This document shows positions 20,361 through 29,113 of a stretch of DNA of 64,000 nucleotides, piece after piece. The position numbers and the translations under genes are program-made. Within the stretch, counting starts at the first letter, position 1; each line of letters starts with the position of its first letter. The DNA is taken from contig NZ_AP018724.1 in the NCBI RefSeq assembly GCF_004001245.1, forward strand, positions 984,501 through 1,048,500, written 5' to 3'. A model generated the notes under the pieces. It was not told the origin of the DNA, made no database searches, and saw only the letters and a list, made by a program, of their open reading frames with translations. The stretch is from Sulfurivermis fontis. GTDB taxonomy: Bacteria > Pseudomonadota > Gammaproteobacteria > Thiohalomonadales > Thiohalomonadaceae.

Positions 20361-20576
20361 CTATCGGCTCTTCTTTGCACTTACGGAATCCCGTTCCTTG
20401 CTGGAGGCTGGGGTGAGCAATGACCCCTGGAACGGGTACTGCTCTCTATCCAAGTGCTCCTTGATCAGTCGAACAATCAGCGTCGATTTCTTGTACCCAC
20501 GTTCGTTGCAGAAGGCTTCAAAGCGACGAGCTTCGTCATCGGGGACAAGTACTGAGATCTTCGTTGGCACAGCCAC
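20361..20576 (-). CDS. Small ribbon-helix-helix-like regulator
   Basis: A 71-residue protein beginning MAVPTKISVLVPDDEARRFEAFC, a beta strand followed by helices (YKKSTLIVRLIKEHLD) as in Arc/CopG-type repressors, with a basic Ser-rich tail. It has an AAGGAG ribosome binding site and ends 15 bp before the methyltransferase start, so it is the first gene of the leftward operon. It may regulate the system in place of a classical C protein; that role is inferred from position and a palindrome upstream. Confidence 0.7.
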   Translation of the reverse strand: MAVPTKISVLVPDDEARRFEAFCNERGYKKSTLIVRLIKEHLDREQYPFQGSLLTPASSKERDSVSAKKSR

Positions 20577-20589
20577 GGTGGCTCCTTGT

Positions 20590-20640
20590 ACAGGGTATAC
20601 CTCATATTAGACCACCAAAATCCTCACAAAGCAAGACAAA
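20590..20640 (-). promoter_or_regulatory. Putative promoter and palindromic operator of the restriction-modification operon
   Basis: On the minus strand TTGTGA is followed after 17 bp by TATGAG, a weak sigma-70-like pair. Just downstream is the perfect palindrome GGTATACC (20594-20601), between the presumed start of transcription and the ribosome binding site of the RHH gene. Its position suits an operator for the RHH protein. Inference only. Confidence 0.4.
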
Positions 20641-20673
20641 TGCGTACTTGTGCGCAATCAAGCGCCTACGAAG

Positions 20674-21156
20674 TCACGCAGCTCCACTTTTCAGTGGATC
20701 GACGTCAAGGTGCGCAACCTCTGCCTCTCGCCTCAAAGCCAAACCTGGCAAGATCCGGCCTCCGCCGTATACCCAGCGGCGTAGCTCTTGCGTTGCACCG
20801 CGCCAGTCCCGCTGATTGACCCGCCGCCGCAGCGTCGAGGTCTGCAGCCGCCCGGCGCCGAGGTTAAAGGTGAAGTCCACGATGGCTGCGAGCCGGTTCT
20901 CGGGCTCCGTAGCCAGCACCGGGCAATAGCGCAGTGTGGCGGCGAGCGCCACCTTCAGATCCTGGGCGAGGTAGGCCTCGGCCTCGCCTTCCGTGATCGG
21001 CGGGTGCTTCGGATCGCACAGATGCCCGTAGCCGATCGTCGGATAGCCGGCCGGACAGATGTACGGATAGGCGCGGTTGGGATCGTGCTTTGGAACGCGG
21101 TGGAAGCCCTCGAAGCGTTTGGCCAGCTCGATGGCCGCTTGGGGTACCGCAATCAC
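20674..21156 (-). CDS. Phage lysozyme (endolysin, T4-type GH24)
   Basis: The 160-residue muramidase cleaves the peptidoglycan sugar backbone for lysis. It starts at GTG 21156, overlapping the holin stop as GTGA. The catalytic triad spacing of T4-type lysozymes is visible: Glu16 in FEGF, Cys34 at the Asp/Cys position and Thr40 (C-x5-T) within CPAGYPTIGYGH. Later regions VDFTFNLGAG and RRREAEV-like residues fit the family. No signal or SAR segment is seen, so export should depend on the upstream membrane proteins. Confidence 0.9.
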   Translation of the reverse strand: MIAVPQAAIELAKRFEGFHRVPKHDPNRAYPYICPAGYPTIGYGHLCDPKHPPITEGEAEAYLAQDLKVALAATLRYCPVLATEPENRLAAIVDFTFNLGAGRLQTSTLRRRVNQRDWRGATQELRRWVYGGGRILPGLALRREAEVAHLDVDPLKSGAA

Positions 21157-21629
21157 GGCCGCACCCGGTCGAACACGCGGCCGAGGAACCAGAAGTTCAG
21201 CACCCCGGCCCACAGGGCCTGGTCGGCCTCGGTCCAGGCCGCCTGGATCGCCGGGATCCAGTCCGCCCCGGCCTCGACGGCGCCCACGAAGGCGGCGGTC
21301 TTGGCGGCGCAGTACAGGGCCATGAGCCAGTAGGTGATGACGGGCCGCACGCTCGCCGACAGCGCATCGGCCCAGCGGGCGCCCGATCGCTGCCCCTGGG
21401 CGGCGACCGCTTCGCGCAAGGTCTCGAGGGCGCCCACGTTCCAGGCGGCATCGGCCCCGGCGCCGATCTCGGCCATGCGCTGGGCGCCGCGCAGCTTCTC
21501 GAACTCCAAGGCCTTGTCCTGCATGGCGAGTTCATGGCTGCGCTCGCCCTTGCGGTCCAGCCACTTGAGAACCTCGGGCGCCAAGCGGAAGGCTCCGCCC
21601 AGGAGGCCACCGAGCAGTGTCTCGATCAT
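21153..21629 (-). CDS. Putative phage holin (3-TM type)
   Basis: The 158-residue protein begins MIETLLGGLLGGAFRLAPEVL. It has one N-terminal hydrophobic segment, a charged middle, and two hydrophobic segments near the C-terminus (VITYWLMALYCAAKTAAFVG and WAGVLNFWFLGRVF). This three-segment form next to an endolysin matches 3TM-type holins. ATG 21629 overlaps the preceding stop by 4 bp. The holin role is inferred from topology and position. Confidence 0.75.
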   Translation of the reverse strand: MIETLLGGLLGGAFRLAPEVLKWLDRKGERSHELAMQDKALEFEKLRGAQRMAEIGAGADAAWNVGALETLREAVAAQGQRSGARWADALSASVRPVITYWLMALYCAAKTAAFVGAVEAGADWIPAIQAAWTEADQALWAGVLNFWFLGRVFDRVRP

Positions 21630-21913
21630 TGGCCACCTCCAATCTTGAGCTTGACGATGGCACCAGCGACGATCATCAAAATGAACCCAGTCGTAATGAT
21701 GCGAATCAGGGTGTGCCAGGCGGTGTGCTTGGCGGCGTTGAATGCATCGAGCAGGTTGCGCAGCTCGCGGATGTCGTGGGCGGCATCCTCGCCGTCGAGG
21801 CCGACGTCGGCCAAAGCGCGCCTCGCGCCGCGCTCGGCGGCGCACTCGAGCATCTTTTCGAACTCATCACGCGGCATGACGACCATGCCGTCTTGCATGG
21901 TGGGTGGGCTCAT
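21626..21913 (-). CDS. Lysis-module membrane protein (DUF6127-like)
   Basis: A 95-residue protein with a hydrophilic N-terminus, a conserved-looking stretch ECAAERGARRALADVGLDGE and DAAHDIRELRNLLDAF, and one C-terminal membrane helix (LIRIITTGFILMIVAGAIV). Such proteins are common directly before holins in prophages. It is the first gene of the lysis triplet and starts just after a strong terminator-like hairpin. It may be an antiholin or accessory holin. Confidence 0.65.
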   Translation of the reverse strand: MSPPTMQDGMVVMPRDEFEKMLECAAERGARRALADVGLDGEDAAHDIRELRNLLDAFNAAKHTAWHTLIRIITTGFILMIVAGAIVKLKIGGGQ

Positions 21914-21922
21914 TTTGGGTCT

Positions 21923-21955
21923 CCAAAAACAAAGACCCCGCCAGGTGGCGGGGTC
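21923..21955 (-). terminator. Rho-independent terminator before the lysis genes
   Basis: On the minus strand a perfect 9-bp stem GACCCCGCC/GGCGGGGTC with a 4-nt loop (21934-21955) is followed by TTTGTTTTTGG. It ends the tail operon after gene 21984-22202 but lies only 10 bp before the lysis gene ATG, so lysis expression would need partial read-through or antitermination. Confidence 0.8.
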
Positions 21956-21983
21956 GTGGGTTGCAAATGAAGTGGACGAACAG

Positions 21984-22202
21984 TCAGACGGGCAGCACCC
22001 TCTTGGCCGTGGGCGCCTTGATGGCGATGCCGTTGTCGATTCGCACGCGATCGCCGACGGCGAGGGCGTCGAGCGCCTTGGCGGTGACTGCGCCGCGCTC
22101 GGTGGCGATGCGCACCACGGAGCCCTTGATCGCGACCACGATGCCCATGGTTGCCCTGTCTTGCGTGAGCAGGCGTGATAGCTCTTTGAGCGCGAAGGTC
22201 AT
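21984..22202 (-). CDS. Small phage protein of unknown function
   Basis: A 72-residue protein: MTFALKELSRLLTQDR, then a small beta-rich domain (MGIVVAIKGSVVRIATERG, GDRVRIDNGIAI) resembling a KOW/SH3-like barrel. It is the last gene of the tail operon before the terminator and overlaps the stop of the preceding gene by 4 bp. I do not recognise the family. Confidence 0.7.
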   Translation of the reverse strand: MTFALKELSRLLTQDRATMGIVVAIKGSVVRIATERGAVTAKALDALAVGDRVRIDNGIAIKAPTAKRVLPV

Positions 22203-22495
22203 CGCGGCTGCTCCAGGGTGAGGCGGGTCTCGATCGAGGCCTCGGTCACGGTGATCTGGATGCCCGTGACCTTGGCGCGGTAGGGTTGTGCGGTGGACGG
22301 GTCGATGGCCTCGATGAGCTGGCCGAGACGGATGCCGGGCCGAAACACCACATCCATGTCGATGCGGTTGAAGGCGTGGGCGTTGGCGTCCATCTCGGCC
22401 CGACCGCGATGGATCAGGGCGTCGTCGGAAAGCAGCGGCTCGACGATGGGCGAGCCCGGGCGCACACCGTCACCCCGATAGACCTCGATGATCAC
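22199..22495 (-). CDS. Phage tail-region protein of unknown function
   Basis: A 98-residue protein, MIIEVYRGDGVRPGSPIVEPLLSD, with GRAEMDANAHAFNRIDMDVVF and a C-terminal part rich in beta strands. It overlaps both neighbours by 4 bp and is co-translated with the baseplate-hub-like gene group. The content suggests a tail-tip or hub accessory protein, but no family is recognised. Confidence 0.7.
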   Translation of the reverse strand: MIIEVYRGDGVRPGSPIVEPLLSDDALIHRGRAEMDANAHAFNRIDMDVVFRPGIRLGQLIEAIDPSTAQPYRAKVTGIQITVTEASIETRLTLEQPR

Positions 22496-22998
22496 GACGC
22501 CACCCCCTTGATGAGCGCCAGGATCGAGAAGTCCGTCTCGCCGTTGAGGGTGGCAGGGGAGGAGAGCGCATAGACCAGGGCCTGGGCGTCGTAGGTGACC
22601 TTGGCCACCGCCACCCCCTTGACCTGGGCCTTGACCGTGATCTTGTCGGACTGCAGGGTCAGGCCACCGAGGCTGCGCCCATACCAGACCGTCTGCGAGA
22701 GGCCGGAGCGCGCCGGTTTCGGTAGCGTGGCCGTGTCGGAATCCTCGAACATCAGCTCTTCCGTGACCGTCACCACGGCGCTGCCCTGCGCAGAAAGTGA
22801 TCCTGCCGAGCAGATGGCGTCCGTGATGGTGACGTTGTCGGTCTTGTAGACGAGGATGTAGGCGGTTTCGCCCGGGTTGAACGCGCTGCGGCCACCGTTC
22901 AGGCCATCGGGCCGGGTGTCGACCTCTGCTGATAGGTGACCATCCGAACCCGTCCCGTCCGGGTTGCCGAATTGAACGCGAATGGTGGCATTGGCCAT
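22492..22998 (-). CDS. Phage structural protein of unknown function
   Basis: A 168-residue, Thr/Ser/Ala-rich, beta-strand-rich protein (MANATIRVQFGNPDGTGSDG) with no Cys cluster other than one Cys. Its composition is that of a virion surface or tail-tip protein. It lies 9 bp after the hub-like gene and overlaps the next start. No family assigned. Confidence 0.7.
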   Translation of the reverse strand: MANATIRVQFGNPDGTGSDGHLSAEVDTRPDGLNGGRSAFNPGETAYILVYKTDNVTITDAICSAGSLSAQGSAVVTVTEELMFEDSDTATLPKPARSGLSQTVWYGRSLGGLTLQSDKITVKAQVKGVAVAKVTYDAQALVYALSSPATLNGETDFSILALIKGVAS

Positions 22999-23007
22999 GA
23001 TGTGTCC

Positions 23008-24501
23008 TCAGGCATCGACCAGCACGAACTGCACTTCCTCATCGATGGGAAGCGCGACGCGCCAGTCGAGTGACGTTGTGGTGTAGGTGATGCGTAGCAG
23101 GCTGTAACCGCCGGTGGCCGCCGTGAGGTCCTGGCCCGAGGCAGACACGTCTCCCAGGTTCGCGTGCTGCCAGGCGAGGTTCACGATGGCCGCCACCGGA
23201 TAGCGCGTACTCGCCCGCCCTGCGACGAACTCGACCGTCTCGGTCTCGGTGCGGGTGACCGCGCCGAGGCTTTCGATGACCGTTGCGGGATGGCCGGTGT
23301 GGGCCAGTGTCACCGCCCGCTCGCGGGCGAGATAGGCGCGCACGGTGCCACGATGGGCATCATCGGGGTCCGGGACGTACTCGATGGTGTCATTGGTCGT
23401 GTCCGCGCCGCCCTCTTCATTGGCGATGGTGACCCGGTCGTAACCGCGCAGGGGGGCGATCTGCGCCTGCGCCGCCATCACGTCGGCATCGAACAGGCTG
23501 TGCGCGACCGGCGCGGTACCGTACTGCGGGATGCTGACCGGGTGTCGTAGGCGACAGACCACCGTTCCATCGGGTCGACTCTCGATGAGTCCGCCGATGG
23601 CCGTGACGAGGTGGCGGGCGGCGGCCAGCGGCGTTGCCCCTTCGAGCATCAGGCGGCCTGCCGGGATGATCCAGTCCGGCAATTGCCAGTCCACCGGGCC
23701 GATGAGGTTCTCTACCGCCGCGCGGGCTGAGACCGCGCCATGCTCGTAGAGGCGGATGGCACCGGCGAAAGGGGCATCCAATCGCGCCACGGGCGAGACC
23801 GCCGTGATCTCCATGCTCCGCTCTGCAAGCGATGGTCGGGAGAGGGTCTTGCCGTCGACCATCAGCGCAAAGACCTCCTGCCCGAGCGTCAGGGTGACGG
23901 TGTCGCCGATTTCGATGGCGGCGAAGTCGGCGAGGTTCGCCAATGCGATGCGCGCCATCCAGACCGGGCTGTCCTCGTCGCAGGAGAGGGTGGCCTCGAT
24001 GATACGGATGCGCTGGCCGTTCCAGACGAGCTCGGGCGTGTTCGCCATCGCCTGAATGTACTGATCGGCAAGCAGCGACCATGGCGTCGTCATCCGCCGT
24101 TTGACCGGATCGACCTCGGTCACGGCATAGCTGGCGTCGTGCCTGGCGGATACGTGCTGTGTAAGCCAGTACGCGGCCCGCAGCGATTTTCGGCAGGCGC
24201 CGAGGTCGATGTAAGGCGATTGCATGCGCACCGCATGCTTGCGCATGTCGCCGTAGGGGTACTGTGCGGCACTCTCCAGGCGCAGGCCATAGACGGCATC
24301 GAATCGCGTGGCGAAGTGTATCGACCAATTCGTTGCACGCCGCCACGCGCGATGCCTGGCGATATCCCATCCCGTGGCATTGGCCACGAAGACCTCGGTT
24401 TTGCCCCAGGATGCCGTAAAACTCCGCTTGATGAGGGTCGGCCCTGCGTCCACATAGAGCCCAGCCCCCAGGGTCAGGCCAAGGGAAAGACCTATGGTCA
24501 T
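23008..24501 (-). CDS. Putative tail-tip/baseplate hub protein
   Basis: A 497-residue protein. The N-terminal third is rich in aromatic residues, and from about residue 195 it reads like a hub/protease-type tail protein (FAAIEIGDTVTLTLGQEVFALMVDGKTLSR, cut here to GDTVTLTLGQEVFALMVDGK), followed by WQLPDWIIPAGRLMLEGATP. It sits downstream of the tape measure, where hub proteins are encoded in lambda-like phages. The assignment rests on position and general character, not on a catalytic motif. Confidence 0.65.
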   Translation of the reverse strand: MTIGLSLGLTLGAGLYVDAGPTLIKRSFTASWGKTEVFVANATGWDIARHRAWRRATNWSIHFATRFDAVYGLRLESAAQYPYGDMRKHAVRMQSPYIDLGACRKSLRAAYWLTQHVSARHDASYAVTEVDPVKRRMTTPWSLLADQYIQAMANTPELVWNGQRIRIIEATLSCDEDSPVWMARIALANLADFAAIEIGDTVTLTLGQEVFALMVDGKTLSRPSLAERSMEITAVSPVARLDAPFAGAIRLYEHGAVSARAAVENLIGPVDWQLPDWIIPAGRLMLEGATPLAAARHLVTAIGGLIESRPDGTVVCRLRHPVSIPQYGTAPVAHSLFDADVMAAQAQIAPLRGYDRVTIANEEGGADTTNDTIEYVPDPDDAHRGTVRAYLARERAVTLAHTGHPATVIESLGAVTRTETETVEFVAGRASTRYPVAAIVNLAWQHANLGDVSASGQDLTAATGGYSLLRITYTTTSLDWRVALPIDEEVQFVLVDA

Positions 24502-25346
24502 AGCACATCGAACGAATCAGGCGCCGGCACGGCGTAGGGCTGCTGCCACTCGTCACCGATCATAGCAATCCAGCCTGGTGCCACGACCTCCTCTTGTGCG
24601 TAACCATCTGTGAGAATCAGAATCTCATTGAACTCACCGAGGATGCAGGCGCTGATGCCGCCGTCCCGATTCGGGAACTGCGGCACGGCCATCTTGGGCA
24701 TCGGCGATCCGGCGTGGCGTTTGCCGTTGAAACTCCATCCTTCGCCGAAAGGCGACCAGGTGCCCGCCCATGGTTGTATGTTGATCTCCCCGTTCTCGTC
24801 CTTCGCGTAGGCCGGATTCCAATCTCCTAAGGCCGTCCGCACGCCGTATCGCGCGCACACACCCTTGTGCATGTCGGACGGATAGCGCCGCGAGGTCGTA
24901 CCGGCGGCAGTGAAGAGCATCGATACCCCGGTGGCGCTGTTGGTGTCCACTTTATTGACATGCATCCACCACCACCCAGCTACGCCGTCGGCGGCGAACC
25001 AGACAGTGATCTCCGGTGTTGGATTGCCCGCCCACGAGGAATGCACGATGGTATAGCTATTGACGTAGGCATTGGCATCGATGTAGTCGTTGCCATAGAC
25101 CGAGTGCGCTCGGATCACTCCATATGGGTCCTGGTCACTGAAACTTAATGCCCAGTGCTGAATGTCATCGTCGGCGGTCCCTGCAGGTGCACCCATGCGG
25201 ATGAAGTCGATGTTGTATGGGTCGTCGATCAGCACATTGAACCCTGCATTCTTGACGTAAGTATTCATGTGTATAAACAAGGTTCGCACTGCGTTATTGT
25301 CGAAAGTGCCTTCTGGCCAGGTCTTTTTAAATCCTACTCGTGCCAT
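24498..25346 (-). CDS. Phage tail protein of unknown function
   Basis: A 282-residue protein, Trp/Tyr/Asn/Gly-rich (SSWAGNPTPEITVWFAADG, WAGTWSPFGEGWSFNG), with the composition of a carbohydrate-binding or fibre-like virion protein. ATG 25346 shares one base with the upstream stop. The stretch DDPYNIDFIRMGAP near the start is distinctive. It probably forms part of the tail tip; receptor binding is possible but unproven. Confidence 0.65.
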   Translation of the reverse strand: MARVGFKKTWPEGTFDNNAVRTLFIHMNTYVKNAGFNVLIDDPYNIDFIRMGAPAGTADDDIQHWALSFSDQDPYGVIRAHSVYGNDYIDANAYVNSYTIVHSSWAGNPTPEITVWFAADGVAGWWWMHVNKVDTNSATGVSMLFTAAGTTSRRYPSDMHKGVCARYGVRTALGDWNPAYAKDENGEINIQPWAGTWSPFGEGWSFNGKRHAGSPMPKMAVPQFPNRDGGISACILGEFNEILILTDGYAQEEVVAPGWIAMIGDEWQQPYAVPAPDSFDVL

Positions 25347-26356
25347 CACGCACTCTCCCCATGGATGGCGAGTGAGCAGTAGTCGTTCGCCAGACTGAAG
25401 GTACCAGCGGGCACTTGACGGCGATACCAGATCGGGATCGCCGCCGGGTGCGTCGTAAAGGTCACAGTGTCTCCCGCGGCAAAGCTCCCGCCCCAGGCGA
25501 GGGTCTGAATGCTGAAATACGGCGTGCCGGTCGCCGGGTTCAGCGGCGCGTAGTCCGCAGCGATGGAGCCGGGACTGGACAGTATGCCGACCGTCATTCC
25601 AGATACCGTGTAATCGGTGGCGCTGGTAAAGGTCAGCGTCCAGCTTTCCTCGATGGCCCCCATGTTGTGAACGCTGAGGTTGCCGACGGTGGCGGAATCG
25701 AAGGTGCCGCCCGCGCTCGTGACCGTGACATCGTTGTAACTGCTCACCACGCTCGGCAACTCAAACACGCTGGACACCAGCGTGTCGGCGGTGTCGTAGG
25801 CATTTACCAGTGCAGACGAGATATCCAGGGTGGCGTACTCGGCGCCGTAGGTTGCATTGGTCACTGTCACCCATTCCTCGTTGCCCGCACCGCCGGTGCT
25901 CGACCGGTTGGAAACGCGCACCAAATCGCCCGCCCTAAACGGCTGCAGGGTGGCGTATTCGGCGTTGTGCTCACATGCGACGAGGATTTGTGTGGCACCG
26001 GCGGCAAGGTTCGCATGGAGCGTGCCGATGCCGTAAGGGCGGCTGGTGACCTGGTCTTCGGTGTCGGTCTGCGTGCCCGGGTGGAATACAACGAAATCCC
26101 CAGCCGGCGTCATGGCATCGAGAAACAGGCGCACGTTCAGTAGCGCCGTGTCTTGCGCACTCGCCACATGGATGAACGCCTTGCGCCACTTGGTCGATCC
26201 ACTGGTGCGCTCGGACTGGGAGACGTCGGGAAAGAGGTTGTTTTTCACTCCCGACACCAGCTGCGAGAAGGCCATGCGGCCGCCGTTTTGGGCGGGGGTG
26301 GTGTCGGATACCATGGCGGCGGGACGCCAGACGATCTCGTTATCGAGTATGGGCAT
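25346..26356 (-). CDS. Phage tail protein of unknown function
   Basis: A 336-residue, Thr/Ala/Ser-rich, beta-rich protein starting MPILDNEIVWRPAAMVSDTT. The phrase MAFSQLVSGVKNNLFPDVSQ and the frequent Val-Thr strands suggest a tail-tip structural protein. It follows the 126-residue protein by 12 bp and overlaps the next gene. No family motif recognised. Confidence 0.65.
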   Translation of the reverse strand: MPILDNEIVWRPAAMVSDTTPAQNGGRMAFSQLVSGVKNNLFPDVSQSERTSGSTKWRKAFIHVASAQDTALLNVRLFLDAMTPAGDFVVFHPGTQTDTEDQVTSRPYGIGTLHANLAAGATQILVACEHNAEYATLQPFRAGDLVRVSNRSSTGGAGNEEWVTVTNATYGAEYATLDISSALVNAYDTADTLVSSVFELPSVVSSYNDVTVTSAGGTFDSATVGNLSVHNMGAIEESWTLTFTSATDYTVSGMTVGILSSPGSIAADYAPLNPATGTPYFSIQTLAWGGSFAAGDTVTFTTHPAAIPIWYRRQVPAGTFSLANDYCSLAIHGESA

Positions 26357-26368
26357 GATCGGTCTCCT

Positions 26369-26749
26369 TTAGACGGTCATGAGCTTGATGGTGGCGAGGT
26401 AGTAATCGGTCGGGCGCGGGTTGGCTACTGGCACCAACGGGCGGGCCTCGAAGGCAGGCGCGTCCTGGTGGCGGAACATCACCTGCATGGTCTGATCGCG
26501 CAGTTGCAAGGTATAGATGCCGCCCGGGCTGGCCGCGCGGATCGCCACGGCCTCGACCTGGGCACGGGTGAGCCAACCGGCATCGATCTCGGATTCCAGG
26601 GTGATGGGTAGCCCGGCCTGAAACTGGCCGTAGAACACCACCAGCGATCCGTCGAGGGTGCGGCGCGCGGTCTGGGCCACACGGCCCGCCGCAAACTCGT
26701 CCACCCAGACCAGGCCCGGCGGGAGTTGGATGCCATCCAAGAGGATCAC
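26369..26749 (-). CDS. Small phage tail protein
   Basis: A 126-residue protein starting at GTG 26749 with AGGAG 6 bp upstream. It opens ILLDGIQLPPGLVWVDEF, a pattern I associate with a family of small tail proteins in Burkholderia-type phages. It also contains RRTLDGSLVVFYGQFQAGLP and a C-terminal beta-rich part. Its role is presumably in tail-tip assembly. Confidence 0.65.
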   Translation of the reverse strand: MILLDGIQLPPGLVWVDEFAAGRVAQTARRTLDGSLVVFYGQFQAGLPITLESEIDAGWLTRAQVEAVAIRAASPGGIYTLQLRDQTMQVMFRHQDAPAFEARPLVPVANPRPTDYYLATIKLMTV

Positions 26750-26758
26750 GTGGGTCTC

Positions 26759-29113
26759 CTACCGGAACTCGGGATTGATGTAGTAGAGGAATCGCGTGCT
26801 GACCGTGGCGAGATCATCCAGACCGCCCACCTCGATCAGGCTGCCGGTTGGGCCAAGCAGGTATTCCCCCACCTCGAAGCCGCCGTTGTCGAGGAAACTG
26901 CCGAAACGCACCGCCGGATGGATGACGATGTTGCGGTAGTCTGGCCAACTGTCGGCGTTGGCATCGATCACCGCCTGGAAGGCGGAGCGCATGGCCGCCT
27001 CATCCACCAGCGCACCGTTCTGTGTGTAGAAGCGGTCAATCCACAAGACGTTTGTGAATGTCTCTGGATACTCCGGTGGGTTGTAGGCAACCGGTACGAA
27101 CCAGCGTATGTCGTCGCCATCCATCACCACGTACTCGACGACATCGAGCATGGCCGCCACCTGTTGCAACATCGGGCGGGTGAGTGAAATCGGCTCCGCC
27201 GTCACCGACTCCCAGACATACTCCGAGCCATTCCATGTGCGCTTCTCGCCATTGATCATGATCGGCACGGTGCGGCTCGGCCATCCAGAGTAAGTTGGCC
27301 ATGGCCGCTTGTGCCACGGGCTAACATAGTCGAGCGGCGATGTCTTGTATCCCGTCACGAAGAATGTCTCCGGATTGATTAACGGCTGGTAGCTTGGCTT
27401 GGTGATCGATCGGTTGATGCCAATGATTGCATCCTCACCAACATATCGCAGCTGGAGTTCATGCTCATAGCCATAGCGCCCATCAGACATGTATCGCTTG
27501 ATCGCGATCCACTCCGGCTCGCTTTGCGCTGTCCAATCGGTAATACTCCATATCCAACGCAGCCCAGTTTTCAATGCGGGCACGTTGGCCGGCGTCGTTT
27601 CCGGATTGTTCGGCGCTGTCAGAAACAGCTTGAAATCGACATACAACTGGCCGTTGTACGTCCAAAGGTAGTTACCGCCTGTGTTGAACAACCATCCACT
27701 GTTATCCCATTCCGGATGCAGAAAATAGGCAGGCGCGTTCGTCATCCCGGAAATCGAGATGGCGCCCGCCAGGTATTTCGTCTCGCCTGGCTCTAGTCGC
27801 ACCCACGCATGCAAACCAGCGGCTGTTACCACCAGTCCGATGGCGAAATCGAAGGTGTTGCCCACCTTGACCACGAATCGGAAAGTGGTGAGGTTCTTCA
27901 GGTCGAATGCGGCGTCGAACTCGATGCCATCGGCAAGCACCGGGCTGCGCGTGTAGGTCATCACGAACGGCGGAATGATGCCCTCGGACAGACCTGGCGT
28001 GTAACTGATCAGCGACGGCATGTGCGAGAACTGGATCGGTGCCAACGACATTCGCGCGCCGCCAGATGTTCCCGTCGCGTCGCTCGTCACCCAACGGTTG
28101 AAGGTCTGATAACCATAGGCCAGCAGGATGTAGCGCATCCGGTAGGTGCCGATCGCCGGCAGTCCGACGCTGGCCGGGTCGATTTGGTAGACAAAGTAAG
28201 TAAAATCCACGTTGTGATGCCGGATGATGCCGTCGGCATCCATCGACATCTGTTCCCATCCACTCGGCCACCGAGTGTATGGCGTCATCTGGGTTGGCGG
28301 GTAGTTTGTACCGTGTATGCTCCGATGCCAAATCTGCCCGGATTCCAGGTGGGTGACCTCGATCACGGCGGCGATGCCGAAATAGCCGCCCCCGGTGCTG
28401 ACCTGATAGGAGAGGGGCTGCTCTGGATCGACTCGATCAGTAACGGAAGACGGGATCGGTCGAGACTCGAAGATCACCCACAGATCGACAACCTTGTCGA
28501 GGAGGAGGCGTAATGTGCCGATGGTCTGCGTGCTGCCGCTGCTGTAGAACCCCAATGTTCTCCCGTAAAGATCGAAATACGGGTCAGCAGGCGCCGCTTG
28601 CCCATCCCATTCCCAGCGGAAGTTGCCGTTCGCAGGCCCGTGCAGCACGTAGCCGAAATCAACCGACCTGACGAAGAGCTCGCGCTGTAGCAGCGGACAG
28701 GGTGTTGGCGGAGGCGGAGGAAGGGCCGCCCCTCCCGCGAATGGCACGGACACCCGCGCCTCGATCCCTCTGCGTTCGGTGCTGCCACGTGTCACACCAC
28801 CTCGGTTGAGGCGGCTGGAAACCGCGATACGTAGACCTGGTTCTGGCTCTTGCTGCGAGGCGTAATGGCGTTCATTGCATTGGATGTATGATTGACTTGC
28901 AGCGAGGCTGAGTGCGGTGACGATTTGATTGTAGTATCCGCGCGACAGCGGACTGTAGTTTGCGCCGAACAGCAGTTCGGGATCGACTTGCGGCCAATTC
29001 AAAACCCAGGTATCGCATGGCCGCTGCAGGAGCGTCTCCTCATATATCTTTTCCCATTCACAGGCGAAGAATTGAATGGGCACCGCCTGCTGGAGATGGT
29101 CTTTGCCAGGCAT
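26759..29113 (-). CDS. Large tail-tip protein of unknown function
   Basis: A 784-residue protein directly after the tape measure. ATG 29113 shares a base with the tape measure stop and has GGGGAG 4 bp upstream; a GTG one codon earlier has no room for it. It is Trp/Tyr/Pro-rich and contains a Pro run (ALPPPPPTPCP) near residue 150 that may be a linker. Two later beta-rich regions follow. Position suggests a central tail-tip or fibre-anchor protein. No known domain identified. Confidence 0.7.
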   Translation of the reverse strand: MPGKDHLQQAVPIQFFACEWEKIYEETLLQRPCDTWVLNWPQVDPELLFGANYSPLSRGYYNQIVTALSLAASQSYIQCNERHYASQQEPEPGLRIAVSSRLNRGGVTRGSTERRGIEARVSVPFAGGAALPPPPPTPCPLLQRELFVRSVDFGYVLHGPANGNFRWEWDGQAAPADPYFDLYGRTLGFYSSGSTQTIGTLRLLLDKVVDLWVIFESRPIPSSVTDRVDPEQPLSYQVSTGGGYFGIAAVIEVTHLESGQIWHRSIHGTNYPPTQMTPYTRWPSGWEQMSMDADGIIRHHNVDFTYFVYQIDPASVGLPAIGTYRMRYILLAYGYQTFNRWVTSDATGTSGGARMSLAPIQFSHMPSLISYTPGLSEGIIPPFVMTYTRSPVLADGIEFDAAFDLKNLTTFRFVVKVGNTFDFAIGLVVTAAGLHAWVRLEPGETKYLAGAISISGMTNAPAYFLHPEWDNSGWLFNTGGNYLWTYNGQLYVDFKLFLTAPNNPETTPANVPALKTGLRWIWSITDWTAQSEPEWIAIKRYMSDGRYGYEHELQLRYVGEDAIIGINRSITKPSYQPLINPETFFVTGYKTSPLDYVSPWHKRPWPTYSGWPSRTVPIMINGEKRTWNGSEYVWESVTAEPISLTRPMLQQVAAMLDVVEYVVMDGDDIRWFVPVAYNPPEYPETFTNVLWIDRFYTQNGALVDEAAMRSAFQAVIDANADSWPDYRNIVIHPAVRFGSFLDNGGFEVGEYLLGPTGSLIEVGGLDDLATVSTRFLYYINPEFR

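Noticed and set aside
20577-20673. Attachment site at a tRNA gene
   Set aside because: No tRNA-like cloverleaf is present at the left end, and the right end lies outside the window, so no repeat can be compared.
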